A stretch of DNA of 64,000 nucleotides from Candidatus Bathyarchaeota archaeon (GTDB taxonomy: Archaea > Thermoproteota > Bathyarchaeia > Bathyarchaeales > Bathycorpusculaceae): the NCBI GenBank assembly GCA_023488905.1, contig JAMDCQ010000014.1, forward strand, positions 96,025-160,024, read 5' to 3'. The notes under the pieces were generated by a model. It was not told where the DNA came from. It was given only the letters and a program-made list of their open reading frames with translations, and searched no databases. The translations under genes and the position numbers were made by a program. Positions 49,023 through 58,227 of the stretch are shown piece by piece (position 1 is the first letter of the stretch; each line of letters starts with the position of its first letter).

Positions 49023-50321
49023 TTATGCTGTGGTGGCTTTATCGTTTTTCAAATCGCTTAGCATGGCTATGCCTAGTGGGACAAGCATTTCTTCCTCGCT
49101 TAGCCCGCCATGTTGACCTACGAATTCGATTTTTCTCCTGTCAGGCCCCTCAAACCAAACAGTTTCTTTTCCATAAGGGAGAATCAACAAGTTCCCTGCT
49201 CTTTCAATGAACTCCGGGCTTGCATCTCCTAAGCCGAACAGGCCGTTTTTGATTGCTTCTTTTGTTTCCACGATTTGGGCTTTGCCGCCGATTTTTTTAA
49301 ACAGTGCTTCCTTTGTTCGGGTGAGTTTTTGGTCTTTTATGTGCAGGAAAATGTCTCGCGGCCCACCAGTCGGCAAAATCCGCTTACCGTTTCTACCACA
49401 TTGCATGTTTAGTAGAGGCTCTTTCTCTAAGTTAAGGTATGTCGTTTCGTTTGGCTCGGCATGTACTGCTCCGTGGTCAGCTGTCATTAGCATCAGTGTT
49501 TCCTTAGAGGATTCTGAGCCTATTTTTTCGATCAATTCTTTCTGGAGCAGATGGCTGATTGTCTGTAACTCAGCACTGTACTCGGCGCTTTGAGGTCCAT
49601 ATTCATGCGAAATAATATCCAGAGTTTCTAGGTGCACAAAAAAGTAGGCTCTACCCTTGTTTTTCTCTATATTTTTTCTCAAGTTAACGATGGCATCGGA
49701 TGTTTTTAGGGCGGGCACGATTGTGCTGCCGTCAAAAACTAGTTTTGTGCAGGCATTAGACGCGTTGGAGATATGCATGTGAGTGAAGGTGTGGATTCCT
49801 TCTTGGTTTAGTGTCTGCTGAATGTTTTTGCCCTTAAACATCAGTGTTGGATCGAATCCTTCTTCAACCAAGTTTCTTTTCTTCGTGCCTATGCGTTCAA
49901 ATCTGAGCGCGTTGACTGTGCCGACTTCTTTTAGGTAAATGAAATACTCAAAGAGCCCATGTTCTTGTGGGGTTAACCCTGTGTTTAGGGTTGTTAGGGC
50001 GTTTGTTGTTTGTGAGGGGTAGACGCTTGTTAATGGGCAAACCTTGCCTTTGTTTGCTAGATTGACCAAAAAGCGGTTTTCTTTATGGTGCCCGAGGTAC
50101 TGGTTATATCCGAAGCCGTCAACTACGAGTAGTACGATTTTGTTAACTTTTTTGCAGTCAACTTCCTTGATGTTTTCTTTGAGTGGGTTTGGTTTTGGGT
50201 TTTTGGCTTGGAATATGTTTAGTATTAGGTTTGGTATGTTTGAGATGCAGTTTTTTTCGTATTGGGGGCGGGTGAATGCGTATAATTTTTTGGTTGTGGG
50301 CTTTAGGTTTTCGTTTTGCAT
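49023..50321 (-). CDS. alkaline phosphatase-superfamily phosphodiesterase
   Basis: 432 residues of the nucleotide pyrophosphatase/phosphodiesterase type. Metal-binding Asp in LLVVDGFGYNQYL, the nucleophile Thr in YPSQTTNALTTLNTG, EHGLFEYFIY, and the second metal set in HLETLDIISHEYGPQS and LMLMTADHGAVHAEP. No signal peptide, so it is probably cytoplasmic. The substrate may be a phosphodiester nucleotide or a phosphonate; not assignable. Confidence 0.85.
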   Translation of the reverse strand: MQNENLKPTTKKLYAFTRPQYEKNCISNIPNLILNIFQAKNPKPNPLKENIKEVDCKKVNKIVLLVVDGFGYNQYLGHHKENRFLVNLANKGKVCPLTSVYPSQTTNALTTLNTGLTPQEHGLFEYFIYLKEVGTVNALRFERIGTKKRNLVEEGFDPTLMFKGKNIQQTLNQEGIHTFTHMHISNASNACTKLVFDGSTIVPALKTSDAIVNLRKNIEKNKGRAYFFVHLETLDIISHEYGPQSAEYSAELQTISHLLQKELIEKIGSESSKETLMLMTADHGAVHAEPNETTYLNLEKEPLLNMQCGRNGKRILPTGGPRDIFLHIKDQKLTRTKEALFKKIGGKAQIVETKEAIKNGLFGLGDASPEFIERAGNLLILPYGKETVWFEGPDRRKIEFVGQHGGLSEEEMLVPLGIAMLSDLKNDKATTA

Positions 50322-50471
50322 TGGTTCGCCTTGTGTGTCAGTTTATTGTTTGGGCTCTGGAAGTTTAGCTTTTTCGCCATATAAATATTGGTTTAACCTC
50401 AGTTAACTCTAAGTTGACTGATCTGCCTTTGAACAATGAATCCTTTTGCGAACAGGCAGATTGAATTCAAG

Positions 50472-50903
50472 TTAAACAGCGGGCCCTGCTGGATACCGCC
50501 CAAACGCATCCAAAATCTCCTCAGTTGTTGTCTTCTTACCCACGTTACGCACAAAGTCTGAGGCTGCAACTATGCCCACGAGCTTATTTTGCTTAAGCAC
50601 CGGTAATCGATGAATCTTGTTTGTCGACATAACTCTTGCAGCTTCCTTAAGGGATGTCTCTGGTTCCACTGTTATCACGGTTTTTGTCATGACCTCAGTT
50701 ATTTTCTGGTCTAAAGGTGCCCTTTTTGCTACGATTCTTCGCACTATGTCTCGTTCGGTGAGTATGCCGACGGGGAACCCTTTGATTACCACGACTAGGC
50801 AACCTGGCGATTTCTGGGTCATAAGTTCTGCTGCTTCGAATACGGTTTTGTTGGATTCTATGGTTATGACCTCTTTGGTCATGATGTCTTTGACTTGGGG
50901 CAT
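50472..50903 (-). CDS. CBS-domain pair protein
   Basis: 143 residues consisting of two CBS motifs: VKDIMTKEVITIESNKTVFE ... GILTERDIVRRI, and ITEVMTKTVITVEPETSLKE ... GIVAASDFVRNV. Such stand-alone pairs bind adenine nucleotides and act as energy sensors, sometimes on partner enzymes. No partner gene adjacent. Confidence 0.9.
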   Translation of the reverse strand: MPQVKDIMTKEVITIESNKTVFEAAELMTQKSPGCLVVVIKGFPVGILTERDIVRRIVAKRAPLDQKITEVMTKTVITVEPETSLKEAARVMSTNKIHRLPVLKQNKLVGIVAASDFVRNVGKKTTTEEILDAFGRYPAGPAV

Positions 50904-51167
50904 AGGCTTTCAAGCTAAAAGAAAGGTGATTTGGTCATAAAAGGTTTATTATTCGCTTCTGCACATGCCTAAAGGGTTTAAGGCTCACTTGTATGCACTT
51001 TAATTATGTTTAAATAGATAAAATCTGTTAAAAAAGTTGCTTATTTATGTATAATTTGTACTTTTCTGCTGTATGTTTGGCGACATTCTGCTGTGAATCT
51101 AGCAAAAGCTTATAAGTTTAGGAGCCGTAATTTCAGGCTATAAATTTAAGGAGAAAAAGGAAAAAAA

Positions 51168-53774
51168 TTGAACGCAAAAAGTAAAACCATAGCTATTTTC
51201 ATCTCAGCAATAATGATCATATCGATCGGAGCTTCAACAATACTACCAACTGCATCCGCACGGGAAAACATCCCAACATACGCATACGTCGCAGCTATGC
51301 CCGACCACGTTGGCGTCGGTCAAGACGTCATGATCTACATGTGGATCGACAAACTATTTCCAAACGCAGACATGGACAACGACTACAGATTCCACAACTT
51401 TAAACTCGTTATAACTAAGCCAGATGGCACAACAGAAACCAAGACATGGGAAACAGTTTGGGACACAACGTCCAATCAGCAACTAAAATATGTTCCATCA
51501 ATGAACGGAACATACAGCCTCAACTTCACGTTCCCAGCACAATCTGTTTCAGCGGTTTCACACCTTGCTGGAAGTACTGAGAACGACACCTATGCAGCAA
51601 GCACTGCCTCAACCGCCTTCTCTGTCTCAGAAGAGCCAATTCCAAGCGTAATCGACACATACCCATTGCCCTCAGAATACTGGACTCGTCCAATTTACGG
51701 CGAGAACAGCATCTGGTACTTGATCTCTTCTAACTGGCTTGGTACAGGCGCACCTGGTTACGGCGGCTTTGCAGCCACGTACAACTATGGTGGCAACAAC
51801 ATGATGTACCCAGACGACGCAGTCGGTCCAGAAACTTCACACATTATGTGGACCAAACCCCTCCAAAGCGGAGGAGTAGTTGGAGGAAACAACTTCCAGG
51901 GCTACGAAGGCAACACATACTTCGAAGGCTCAGCATACCTACAACGATTCACTAACCCAATCATCGTCAACGGCAAACTCTACTACACAGAAGCAGTCTC
52001 ATACCTTGCCCCAAGCGGCGGCCCAACCAAATGTGTTGACCTACGCACAGGTGAAGTATACTGGTCAAGAACAGACGTACCCGCACTCTCACACGCAATA
52101 ATATTCGACGCAGAAAACCCCAACCAGCACGGTGTCTACAATGCATTGCTTGTAGCCCAATCAGGTGGCGGCTGGACAGGTCTACCCACAACTTGGCGAT
52201 TCTTTGACGCAGACACAGGCAACCCACTCTTCAACGCAACCAGCATTCCATCAGGCAGAAAAGCCATGGGCCCACTCGGTGAATACCTCATCTACAATAC
52301 AATGTCCCAAGCAGGAAACTATGTTGTTAGACAATGGAACTCCAGTAAAATGTGGACCTGGACAGACACTCCATCAGTGACTACCGGTGACGCAAGCACA
52401 GCCGCAAGATTTGACTGGGCAAAAGCAATCACTTACAACGGTGCAAACTGGACCACTCCATTCACAGTTGTCGAAGCATACTACGACGACATAATGCTAT
52501 GCTACAATGGTACCTTACCATCAACGGGCTCTAACTTCTTCTTCGGCGCAACAGAAACCTACAAAGAATACACATACTTCGCAGTTAACCTCAATGCATC
52601 AAAAGGCACAGTAGGCAACATCCTCTGGATGAAGAACTACGCACCTCTTATCAACGCAACAGTCATCCAAGCAGGTGTCGACCCAGTAAACCGCGTATTC
52701 GTAGAAAACATCCGCGAACTTAACGCCTACGTCGGTTACAACCTAAACACCGGCGCAAGAATCTGGAACACTCTAGAATATCCACAGACTGCAATGGACT
52801 ACTACGGCAGCCCAGCATCAGGCAGCTTATCTAACAATTTCGCATACGGCAAAATGTACAGTAGCGGATACGGCGGTATAATATACGCCTATGACACAAA
52901 GGACGGATCTTTGCTCTGGACATACGGCAACGGCGGTGAAGGAAACTCCACTGAAGGTGGCTTAGACGTTCCAGGACGTTACCCAACATTCGTCAACGCA
53001 TATGGCAACGGACTCCTCTACCTAGTCACAACTGAACACACAATCGAAACACCACTCTTCAAAGGCTCACTATTCCGTGCAATCAACGCAACTAGCGGCG
53101 CAGAAGTCTGGACTCTCAACGGCTACGTTGGAGAATTCATGACTAACAGCTACGCAATCGCAGACGGCTACGCAACTTGGTTCAACGGCTTAGACAACCA
53201 AATCTACAGTGTCGGCCGCGGCCCAAGCGCAATGACAGTCTCAGCACCAAACCTCGCAGCACAAGCAAATCAACGTGTTGTCATCCGAGGTACAGTTACC
53301 GACATAGCTGCAGGCACAACACAAAACGAACAAGCAGCACGCTTCCCCAACGGCGTTCCAGTTGCATCTGACGCCAGCATGAAAGACTGGATGGGTTATG
53401 TCTATCAACAGAAGCCATGCCCAACTAGCTTCACAGGTGTCGAAGTAACCATCAACGTCCTCGACGCAAACAACAACTACCGCTCAATCGGAACCACAAC
53501 AACCGACGCATACGGAGTCTACTCACTCTCATGGCTACCTGACATTGCAGGTGACTACAGAGTAATCGCAACCTTCGCAGGCAGCAACGGCTACTGGCCA
53601 TCATCAGCAGAAACCAGCTTCGCAGTCTCCGAACCAGAAGCAACAGCAACCCCAGTCGCAACACCAGAACCATCAGCAGCTGACCTATACTTCGTGCCCG
53701 CAATCGCTGGCCTATTCGTCGCCATAATAGTTGTCGGTTTACTGACAATTTTGATGCTCAGAAAACGCCCATAA
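51168..53774 (+). CDS. second large secreted PQQ-repeat-like surface protein
   Basis: 868 residues from TTG 51168, preceded by AAGGAGAAAAAGG. Same architecture as the 26503-29250 protein: signal peptide (KTIAIFISAIMIISIGASTI), Ig-like region, beta-propeller with CVDLRTGEVYWS / AYDTKDGSLLWTY / AINATSGAEVWTL repeats, an Ig-like domain (VLDANNNYRSIGTTTTDAYG) and a C-terminal helix ending LTILMLRKRP. The last 28 residues differ from the paralogue at only two positions (YFIPA/YFVPA and MIRKRP/MLRKRP). Anchored outside the membrane; likely abundant surface protein given the strong ribosome-binding site. Confidence 0.88.
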   Translation: MNAKSKTIAIFISAIMIISIGASTILPTASARENIPTYAYVAAMPDHVGVGQDVMIYMWIDKLFPNADMDNDYRFHNFKLVITKPDGTTETKTWETVWDTTSNQQLKYVPSMNGTYSLNFTFPAQSVSAVSHLAGSTENDTYAASTASTAFSVSEEPIPSVIDTYPLPSEYWTRPIYGENSIWYLISSNWLGTGAPGYGGFAATYNYGGNNMMYPDDAVGPETSHIMWTKPLQSGGVVGGNNFQGYEGNTYFEGSAYLQRFTNPIIVNGKLYYTEAVSYLAPSGGPTKCVDLRTGEVYWSRTDVPALSHAIIFDAENPNQHGVYNALLVAQSGGGWTGLPTTWRFFDADTGNPLFNATSIPSGRKAMGPLGEYLIYNTMSQAGNYVVRQWNSSKMWTWTDTPSVTTGDASTAARFDWAKAITYNGANWTTPFTVVEAYYDDIMLCYNGTLPSTGSNFFFGATETYKEYTYFAVNLNASKGTVGNILWMKNYAPLINATVIQAGVDPVNRVFVENIRELNAYVGYNLNTGARIWNTLEYPQTAMDYYGSPASGSLSNNFAYGKMYSSGYGGIIYAYDTKDGSLLWTYGNGGEGNSTEGGLDVPGRYPTFVNAYGNGLLYLVTTEHTIETPLFKGSLFRAINATSGAEVWTLNGYVGEFMTNSYAIADGYATWFNGLDNQIYSVGRGPSAMTVSAPNLAAQANQRVVIRGTVTDIAAGTTQNEQAARFPNGVPVASDASMKDWMGYVYQQKPCPTSFTGVEVTINVLDANNNYRSIGTTTTDAYGVYSLSWLPDIAGDYRVIATFAGSNGYWPSSAETSFAVSEPEATATPVATPEPSAADLYFVPAIAGLFVAIIVVGLLTILMLRKRP

Positions 53775-53940
53775 AACAAAGAATAAATGCAAACCATTTA
53801 TTCTCCCCTTAATTTTTTTAATATCTTTTAGCTATCTGTTTTTGTGTTACTGCAATTTCGCAACCACATACCATTAAATCACGCAGGCAATTGACCTTTT
53901 AAACAGAAACCAAATAACTGTTCAGTGGTTAGTGTGATGT

Positions 53941-54945
53941 ATGAAGGCGCAGTTGTGCACTCGAATCGACAAAATCGAAAACCACCCCCTAATCTACACA
54001 ACCGTCCCAACCCCCCCACCTCAACCTGACCAAGTCCTGATTAAAGTTCAAGCATGCGGTGTATGCTACAGCAACCTGCACATGATTGAGGGTGAACTCA
54101 AACAATTCGGTGTACCTGCCAAACTGCCCATTATTCCCGGTCATGAAGTAACAGGTGTGATAGAAGAAGTCGGCAGCCAAGTAAAGGGCTTTGAGCGGGG
54201 CGACAGGGTCGGGGTGCAGGTGCTCTGGAAGACTGATGGAACCTGTGAATATTGTCTTTCGGGACGCGAAAACCTCTGCCTAAAACGACAAACAACAGGC
54301 GAAGTCGTGGACGGTGGATACGCGGAGTATATGGTGGCGCCTGCTGCTTTTGTGCATAGATTACCTGATAATTTGGGGTTTGAAGAGAGTGCGTCTCTTT
54401 TTTGCCCAGGGATAACCGCTTACCACGCCGTGAAGAGGGCAAACGTGAGGGTGGGGCAAAAGGTGGCTGTGATTGGAATCGGCGGTGTGGGGCATATGAC
54501 GTTGCAGTTTGCTAAGCTGGCGGGGGCGGAAACAATCGCCGTTGACACTTCTGAAGCCAAGTTGAAGTTAGCGCAGGATATTGGTGCAGACCACGCTTTA
54601 ACCGCAACAGAACTTGATGCGTTTACTGTGGAGAATGGGCGCCCCGACGTAGTTATGATACACGTGCCGTCCCAGAGGGCAGTTGATCAGGCTATGCGAA
54701 TCGTTAAACGTGGCGGAACCGTTTTGATGGGTGTCTGCGGTAACGTTTCAGTAGAGTTTCCAGAAGAATACTCGGTTATCGGTAGCGTTATTGGTACACG
54801 GCAGGAAATGAACGAAACGCTCAGGTTGGCTTCATTGGGTAAGGTCAGGGTGGATTGGAGCTGCTACCGCCTTAGTGAGGCAGAGAGTGTGCTGGTTAAG
54901 TTGAAGCAGGGCAAAATTGTGGGTAGAGCGATTTTGGTGCCTTAG
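53941..54945 (+). CDS. zinc-dependent alcohol dehydrogenase (MDR family)
   Basis: 334 residues. Catalytic zinc ligands: Cys in ACGVCYSNLH and the GHEVTG histidine-glutamate pair. NAD(P) fold GIGGVGHMTLQFAK. The structural-zinc loop keeps three cysteines (GTCEYCLSGRENLC) but the first of the usual four is replaced by Asp (KTDGTC). Oxidises alcohols or reduces aldehydes; the cofactor choice is probably NAD(H), from IAVDTSE. The start is at 53941, probably leaderless. Followed by a MITE-like element. Confidence 0.9.
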   Translation: MKAQLCTRIDKIENHPLIYTTVPTPPPQPDQVLIKVQACGVCYSNLHMIEGELKQFGVPAKLPIIPGHEVTGVIEEVGSQVKGFERGDRVGVQVLWKTDGTCEYCLSGRENLCLKRQTTGEVVDGGYAEYMVAPAAFVHRLPDNLGFEESASLFCPGITAYHAVKRANVRVGQKVAVIGIGGVGHMTLQFAKLAGAETIAVDTSEAKLKLAQDIGADHALTATELDAFTVENGRPDVVMIHVPSQRAVDQAMRIVKRGGTVLMGVCGNVSVEFPEEYSVIGSVIGTRQEMNETLRLASLGKVRVDWSCYRLSEAESVLVKLKQGKIVGRAILVP

Positions 54946-54956
54946 CTTTCGTTTTC

Positions 54957-55144
54957 TTATCGGTAGATCAAAATTTTGTGTTGTTTCGTTTTTTCTAGTT
55001 AAAGAAGAAGAGGGTGTCGCCCTTATTCTTCATCTTCTCGTGGACTGTGGGGCAGTTTGCTTTTGGGTTCTGGATTTGTGGTGGGTTGCTGGCGGGTTGT
55101 GGCGGAAACTACAAGCTGAACGCAAACTTTTGATTTACCATTAA
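54957..55144 (+). mobile_element. MITE-like element R3 (188 bp)
   Basis: Left end TTATCGGTAGATCAAAATTT; right end, read inward, TTAATGGTAAATCAAAAGTT. The interior (about 54975-55110) recurs at 30600-30737 in reverse orientation with over 90 percent identity. Length matches R1 (189 bp). No coding capacity. Confidence 0.78.
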
Positions 55145-55188
55145 ACGCTGGGTGTCGTCTGCCGATTGGTTAGGGAAGCCTTTGTCTG

Positions 55189-55971
55189 TTAGGTTTTGGC
55201 GCTCAGATTCCACTCTTTTGATGTATATTTTTCTTTGTAGAGCGTCTCGGCGGCTGATTTTTCGGCTGCGGTAAGCTCGCCTTCTTGCAACTGAATTTTG
55301 AGGATTGCCTTAAAGCCCTGAGCCAGCGCGTTCGCGACAGTATCTGGGCTGATTTTGTGCCTCAATTCAGCTTGGACGCTGGTGATTTTACGTTTCCCGA
55401 TGTCCGTCGCTAGGGTGCAGTTGAGGTCTTTGAGTTTTATGAGCCGAAACATTTTGGGTAAATCAACATTGACCAATACTGTGCCATGTTGGAGGACGAC
55501 GCCGCGGCTGATGACTTGGCTGCTGCCAGAGATTTTTTTGCCGTTCACCGTGAGGTTGGGGCAGTTTTTTGCGTCTCCGACACTGAAATCGGCGGGTACA
55601 CCCAAAATGCGCAGCGCGTCGGTTATGGCGCCGTAGATTTTGGTGTAAACTGTGGTGACATCGGCGTTGCCTAAATCTGAGACCTTGGCGATTACGCTGT
55701 AGGTTACTTCGCCCTCAAAATCGTGGTAGACGGTTCCGCCGCCGCTGATACGCCGCACCACATCCACGCCGAGCTGTTTGGCGGTGTCGAGGTAGATTTC
55801 GTTTTGGGGGTTCTGGTTTCTGCCTATGCTGACTGCTGAGGGCTGCCAGCGGTAGAGCCGCAGGGTGTTGGGGACTTGGTCAGCGATGCGGGCGTTTAGG
55901 ATGGCTTCGTCAACTGCCATGTTCAATGCGGCATCGTTAGTTGATAGGGGAATGTAACGCCAAGTATCCAT
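55189..55971 (-). CDS. lplA: lipoate-protein ligase A family protein
   Basis: 260 residues. Attaches lipoate to lysines of acyl-carrier or glycine-cleavage H proteins, or acts as octanoyltransferase. Motifs: SIGRNQNPQNEI, VVRRISGGGTVYHD (the lipoyl-AMP loop), DAKNCPNLTVNGKKISGSSQ with the conserved lysine, and VLQHGTVLVNVDL. It ends at the N-terminal catalytic domain plus a short C-terminal helical part. Its start lies three bases after the TPR gene stop, so the two are co-transcribed. Confidence 0.9.
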   Translation of the reverse strand: MDTWRYIPLSTNDAALNMAVDEAILNARIADQVPNTLRLYRWQPSAVSIGRNQNPQNEIYLDTAKQLGVDVVRRISGGGTVYHDFEGEVTYSVIAKVSDLGNADVTTVYTKIYGAITDALRILGVPADFSVGDAKNCPNLTVNGKKISGSSQVISRGVVLQHGTVLVNVDLPKMFRLIKLKDLNCTLATDIGKRKITSVQAELRHKISPDTVANALAQGFKAILKIQLQEGELTAAEKSAAETLYKEKYTSKEWNLSAKT

Positions 55972-55973
55972 AA

Positions 55974-56468
55974 TTATCGCTCTTCCTTTGCCATGTGCGC
56001 TTTTATGGCTGCTATGTTTCCGTCAACCATCTCAATCCACTGCTTATTCTCAGCGATATCCAAACCCCGGTTAATGAAAATTTCTTTCGCCCGCCCAAGC
56101 GCCTCCAACGCTGCGGGTAAACAGCCGAGCGCAGCCAACGCGGTGCCCTGATTTACCTGCGCCATCAGCCATCTGCCCGTGTCGGCAGGGTACTTTTCGC
56201 CGTATTCATCATAGAAAACCAATGCCTTGTTGGCTGCGGCGAAACTCTCAAGATGCTTTCCCAACCGCCCCAAAGAGGCAGATAACCCTGCATAGCAAGA
56301 AGCTTCAAAGCGGCGATGGTTACACCTTTCGCATTCTGGGAGCGACTGGCAGAGCTTTAACGCTTTGTTGTAGCTGTCAATTGAACCTTCGAGGTTGCCT
56401 TGGTGGAAAGAGTAGTCGCCTTCGCGCCAGAATTTTTGCATATCCTTGATTGTATGTGCCGTTTTCAT
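55974..56468 (-). CDS. TPR-repeat protein
   Basis: 164 residues made of about three or four TPR-like helical pairs (FWREGDYSFHQGNLEGSIDSYNKALKL, then SAVASLGRLGKHLES-type and QGTALAALGCLPAALEALGRA units), with a Cys pair insertion (PECERCNHRRFEASC). A protein-binding scaffold; co-transcribed with lplA. No signal peptide. Confidence 0.78.
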   Translation of the reverse strand: MKTAHTIKDMQKFWREGDYSFHQGNLEGSIDSYNKALKLCQSLPECERCNHRRFEASCYAGLSASLGRLGKHLESFAAANKALVFYDEYGEKYPADTGRWLMAQVNQGTALAALGCLPAALEALGRAKEIFINRGLDIAENKQWIEMVDGNIAAIKAHMAKEER

Positions 56469-56544
56469 GGTTACCCTGATGGTTTAGTTGAATGCCGATT
56501 TTATCAAGGTTTGTGGATTCGATTGACAATTTAGGAACAACTTA

Positions 56545-56603
56545 GAGTTAACGCTATTGTAGGGGGTTTCTTGGTGGCTGATTATGTCGCCTTTGCAAGT
56601 AGA
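56545..56603 (-). pseudogene. relic of the 3' end of a gene like 102-662
   Basis: The minus strand reads KGDIISHQETPYN, against KGDIISYWEIPLQ at the end of the 186-residue protein, with about 75 percent DNA identity over ~50 bases. Nothing else of the gene remains. Confidence 0.35.
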
Positions 56604-56614
56604 GCGCACCACGC

Positions 56615-56633
56615 GTAATACAATTGTAATACA
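56615..56633. promoter_or_regulatory. tandem GTAATACA repeats upstream of the peptide gene
   Basis: GTAATACA at 56615-56622 and 56626-56633, exactly 11 bp apart, just upstream of a TATA-like GCTTAAATC (56643-56651). The peptide gene start is at 56683. Same half-site as at 1405-1426 and 16193-16209. Confidence 0.45.
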
Positions 56634-56682
56634 GCGGGCAAGGCTTAAATCAAAACAAACCCAGCCTAACACAGGGAACAAA

Positions 56683-56793
56683 ATGGAAAAAACAGCAACA
56701 ACCATGCAAACCAAAAGTTACCGACTAGAATGCAAGTATAAAGGGGCAGGACTCACTCACTACGTAATGCAGAGTGATGAGTCTCCCTTCTAA
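56683..56793 (+). CDS. probable RiPP precursor peptide (CbpA-like)
   Basis: 36 residues from ATG 56683, preceded by AGGGAAC: starts MEKTATTMQTKSYRLECKYK and ends GLTHYVMQSDESPF. Its own promoter, short length and position 30 bp before a SPASM radical SAM enzyme mark it as the substrate peptide. The core is likely the C-terminal half, with one Cys, a Tyr and the SDESPF end as candidate modification sites. It recalls the CbpA/CbpB peptide-radical SAM pairs defined in archaeal genomes; this match is from memory. Confidence 0.65.
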   Translation: MEKTATTMQTKSYRLECKYKGAGLTHYVMQSDESPF

Positions 56794-56823
56794 CCCTTTT
56801 TTTAAAGGAGCGCTAACTAATTC

Positions 56824-58098
56824 ATGTTTGACAAGATAACCGTTAACGGGGCAGAATTCCAAATAGACCCCCAGACAAACTTTTGGGGCATAGGCGACTC
56901 AGCCAAATTGGAACAACTTTACAGTCAAATGCACAAAAAACTTACCGCTGAAATGCACGAACTGCGCCACAGCACCGACCTCATTCTGTTCTATGTCAAC
57001 CCAACAGACATGTGCAACGCCAACTGCCCCTACTGCTATCTACCCAAAGAAGTTAAGAGCCGCGGAAAAAACATGACCTACCAAGAACTTAGAGCCATCG
57101 TAGAAAAAGCCGCCAAGTTCTTCAAAAACCAAAACAAAAAGGGCTCAGTTATCTTCCACGGCACAGAACCCCTACTTAACAAAGAAAATCTTTTCCAAAT
57201 CATCGAAGAATACAGCAAAGACCTGTTTTTTGGGTTACAAACCAACGGTTTAGCTCTCACAGAAGAAGACGCTCAATTTATCAAAAAATATCAGGTTAAC
57301 ATCGGCATCTCGCTGGATTCACCCATTGAAGAGATAAACGACTTCTTGCGGGGCGAAGGGCACTACAAGCAAATAATGAAAGCACTTGAATGGTTTAGGG
57401 GGTATAGAGGATTAAACGTTGTAACGACCATAACTACCTACAACGTTGGTCAACTCAAAGACATGGTACGGTTACTTCAAAGCAAAGACGTGACCTTATG
57501 CTTGATGAATCCCGTTCGGGGCACTCAGAAAAGCGCCCACCCCCTAAGGCCTGACCCTGAAGTGGCAGCGGCAGCTTTCATCGGTGCAACAGAAGAAGCC
57601 ATCCGATTAACAAAAGAGGGCAAAAGGATAGTTGTCGCGGATTTCGCCAACATTCTACTTGGGGTAATTGCACCTTCAGCGAGAGTTATGATGTGTGATA
57701 TTTCGCCCTGTGGAGGCGGCAGAAGATACTTTGCTGTGGCAGCTAACGGAAACGCCTATCCATGCGGAGAGTTCATTGGAATGGAAGACTTTGTCGGCGG
57801 AAACATATTCAAGGACTCTGTTGAGACAATTGCAGCATCAAATAATTTCCTTAAAGTCACAAAACGCACAGTAGATGACATACCAGAATGCCAAGCATGC
57901 ACCTTCAGAAACATGTGTGGTTCTCCCTGCCCAGCGGAAATGTATAGTGTAGACCCTAAGATGCTACAGAAAAGCTACTACTGCGAATTCTACAAACAAC
58001 TCGCCATGCATGCGCTCAAAGTGATTGCAAGAGGCGACGTGGAGCATGTCGTAAAGAAGCCCGCGTTGACTGAACTCTACAACCTTCAAGCGCCCTAA
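56824..58098 (+). CDS. peptide-modifying radical SAM/SPASM enzyme (CbpB-like)
   Basis: 424 residues, preceded by AAAGGAGCG. Radical SAM motif CNANCPYC (Cys64, Cys68, Cys71), GTEPLLNKENLF and ISLDSPIEEINDFLRG, then a C-terminal SPASM domain with extra cluster cysteines (CDISPCGGGRR, YPCGEF, CQACTFRNMCGSPCP). This is the layout of sactipeptide-type and related RiPP maturases that modify a peptide backbone or side chain. The substrate is most likely the 36-residue peptide encoded upstream. No protease or exporter is adjacent. Confidence 0.85.
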   Translation: MFDKITVNGAEFQIDPQTNFWGIGDSAKLEQLYSQMHKKLTAEMHELRHSTDLILFYVNPTDMCNANCPYCYLPKEVKSRGKNMTYQELRAIVEKAAKFFKNQNKKGSVIFHGTEPLLNKENLFQIIEEYSKDLFFGLQTNGLALTEEDAQFIKKYQVNIGISLDSPIEEINDFLRGEGHYKQIMKALEWFRGYRGLNVVTTITTYNVGQLKDMVRLLQSKDVTLCLMNPVRGTQKSAHPLRPDPEVAAAAFIGATEEAIRLTKEGKRIVVADFANILLGVIAPSARVMMCDISPCGGGRRYFAVAANGNAYPCGEFIGMEDFVGGNIFKDSVETIAASNNFLKVTKRTVDDIPECQACTFRNMCGSPCPAEMYSVDPKMLQKSYYCEFYKQLAMHALKVIARGDVEHVVKKPALTELYNLQAP

Positions 58099-58227
58099 AC
58101 AAACCTTTTTTTTTAAAAAAATCTGTTTAGTTATTGAGATCCTGCCTAACGGGTGCTACAGGTCAGAAAACTCGATAGATAACGCTTAAAACCTGAGTTT
58201 GCATTCCTAAAGGCAAGAGGAATAGAA

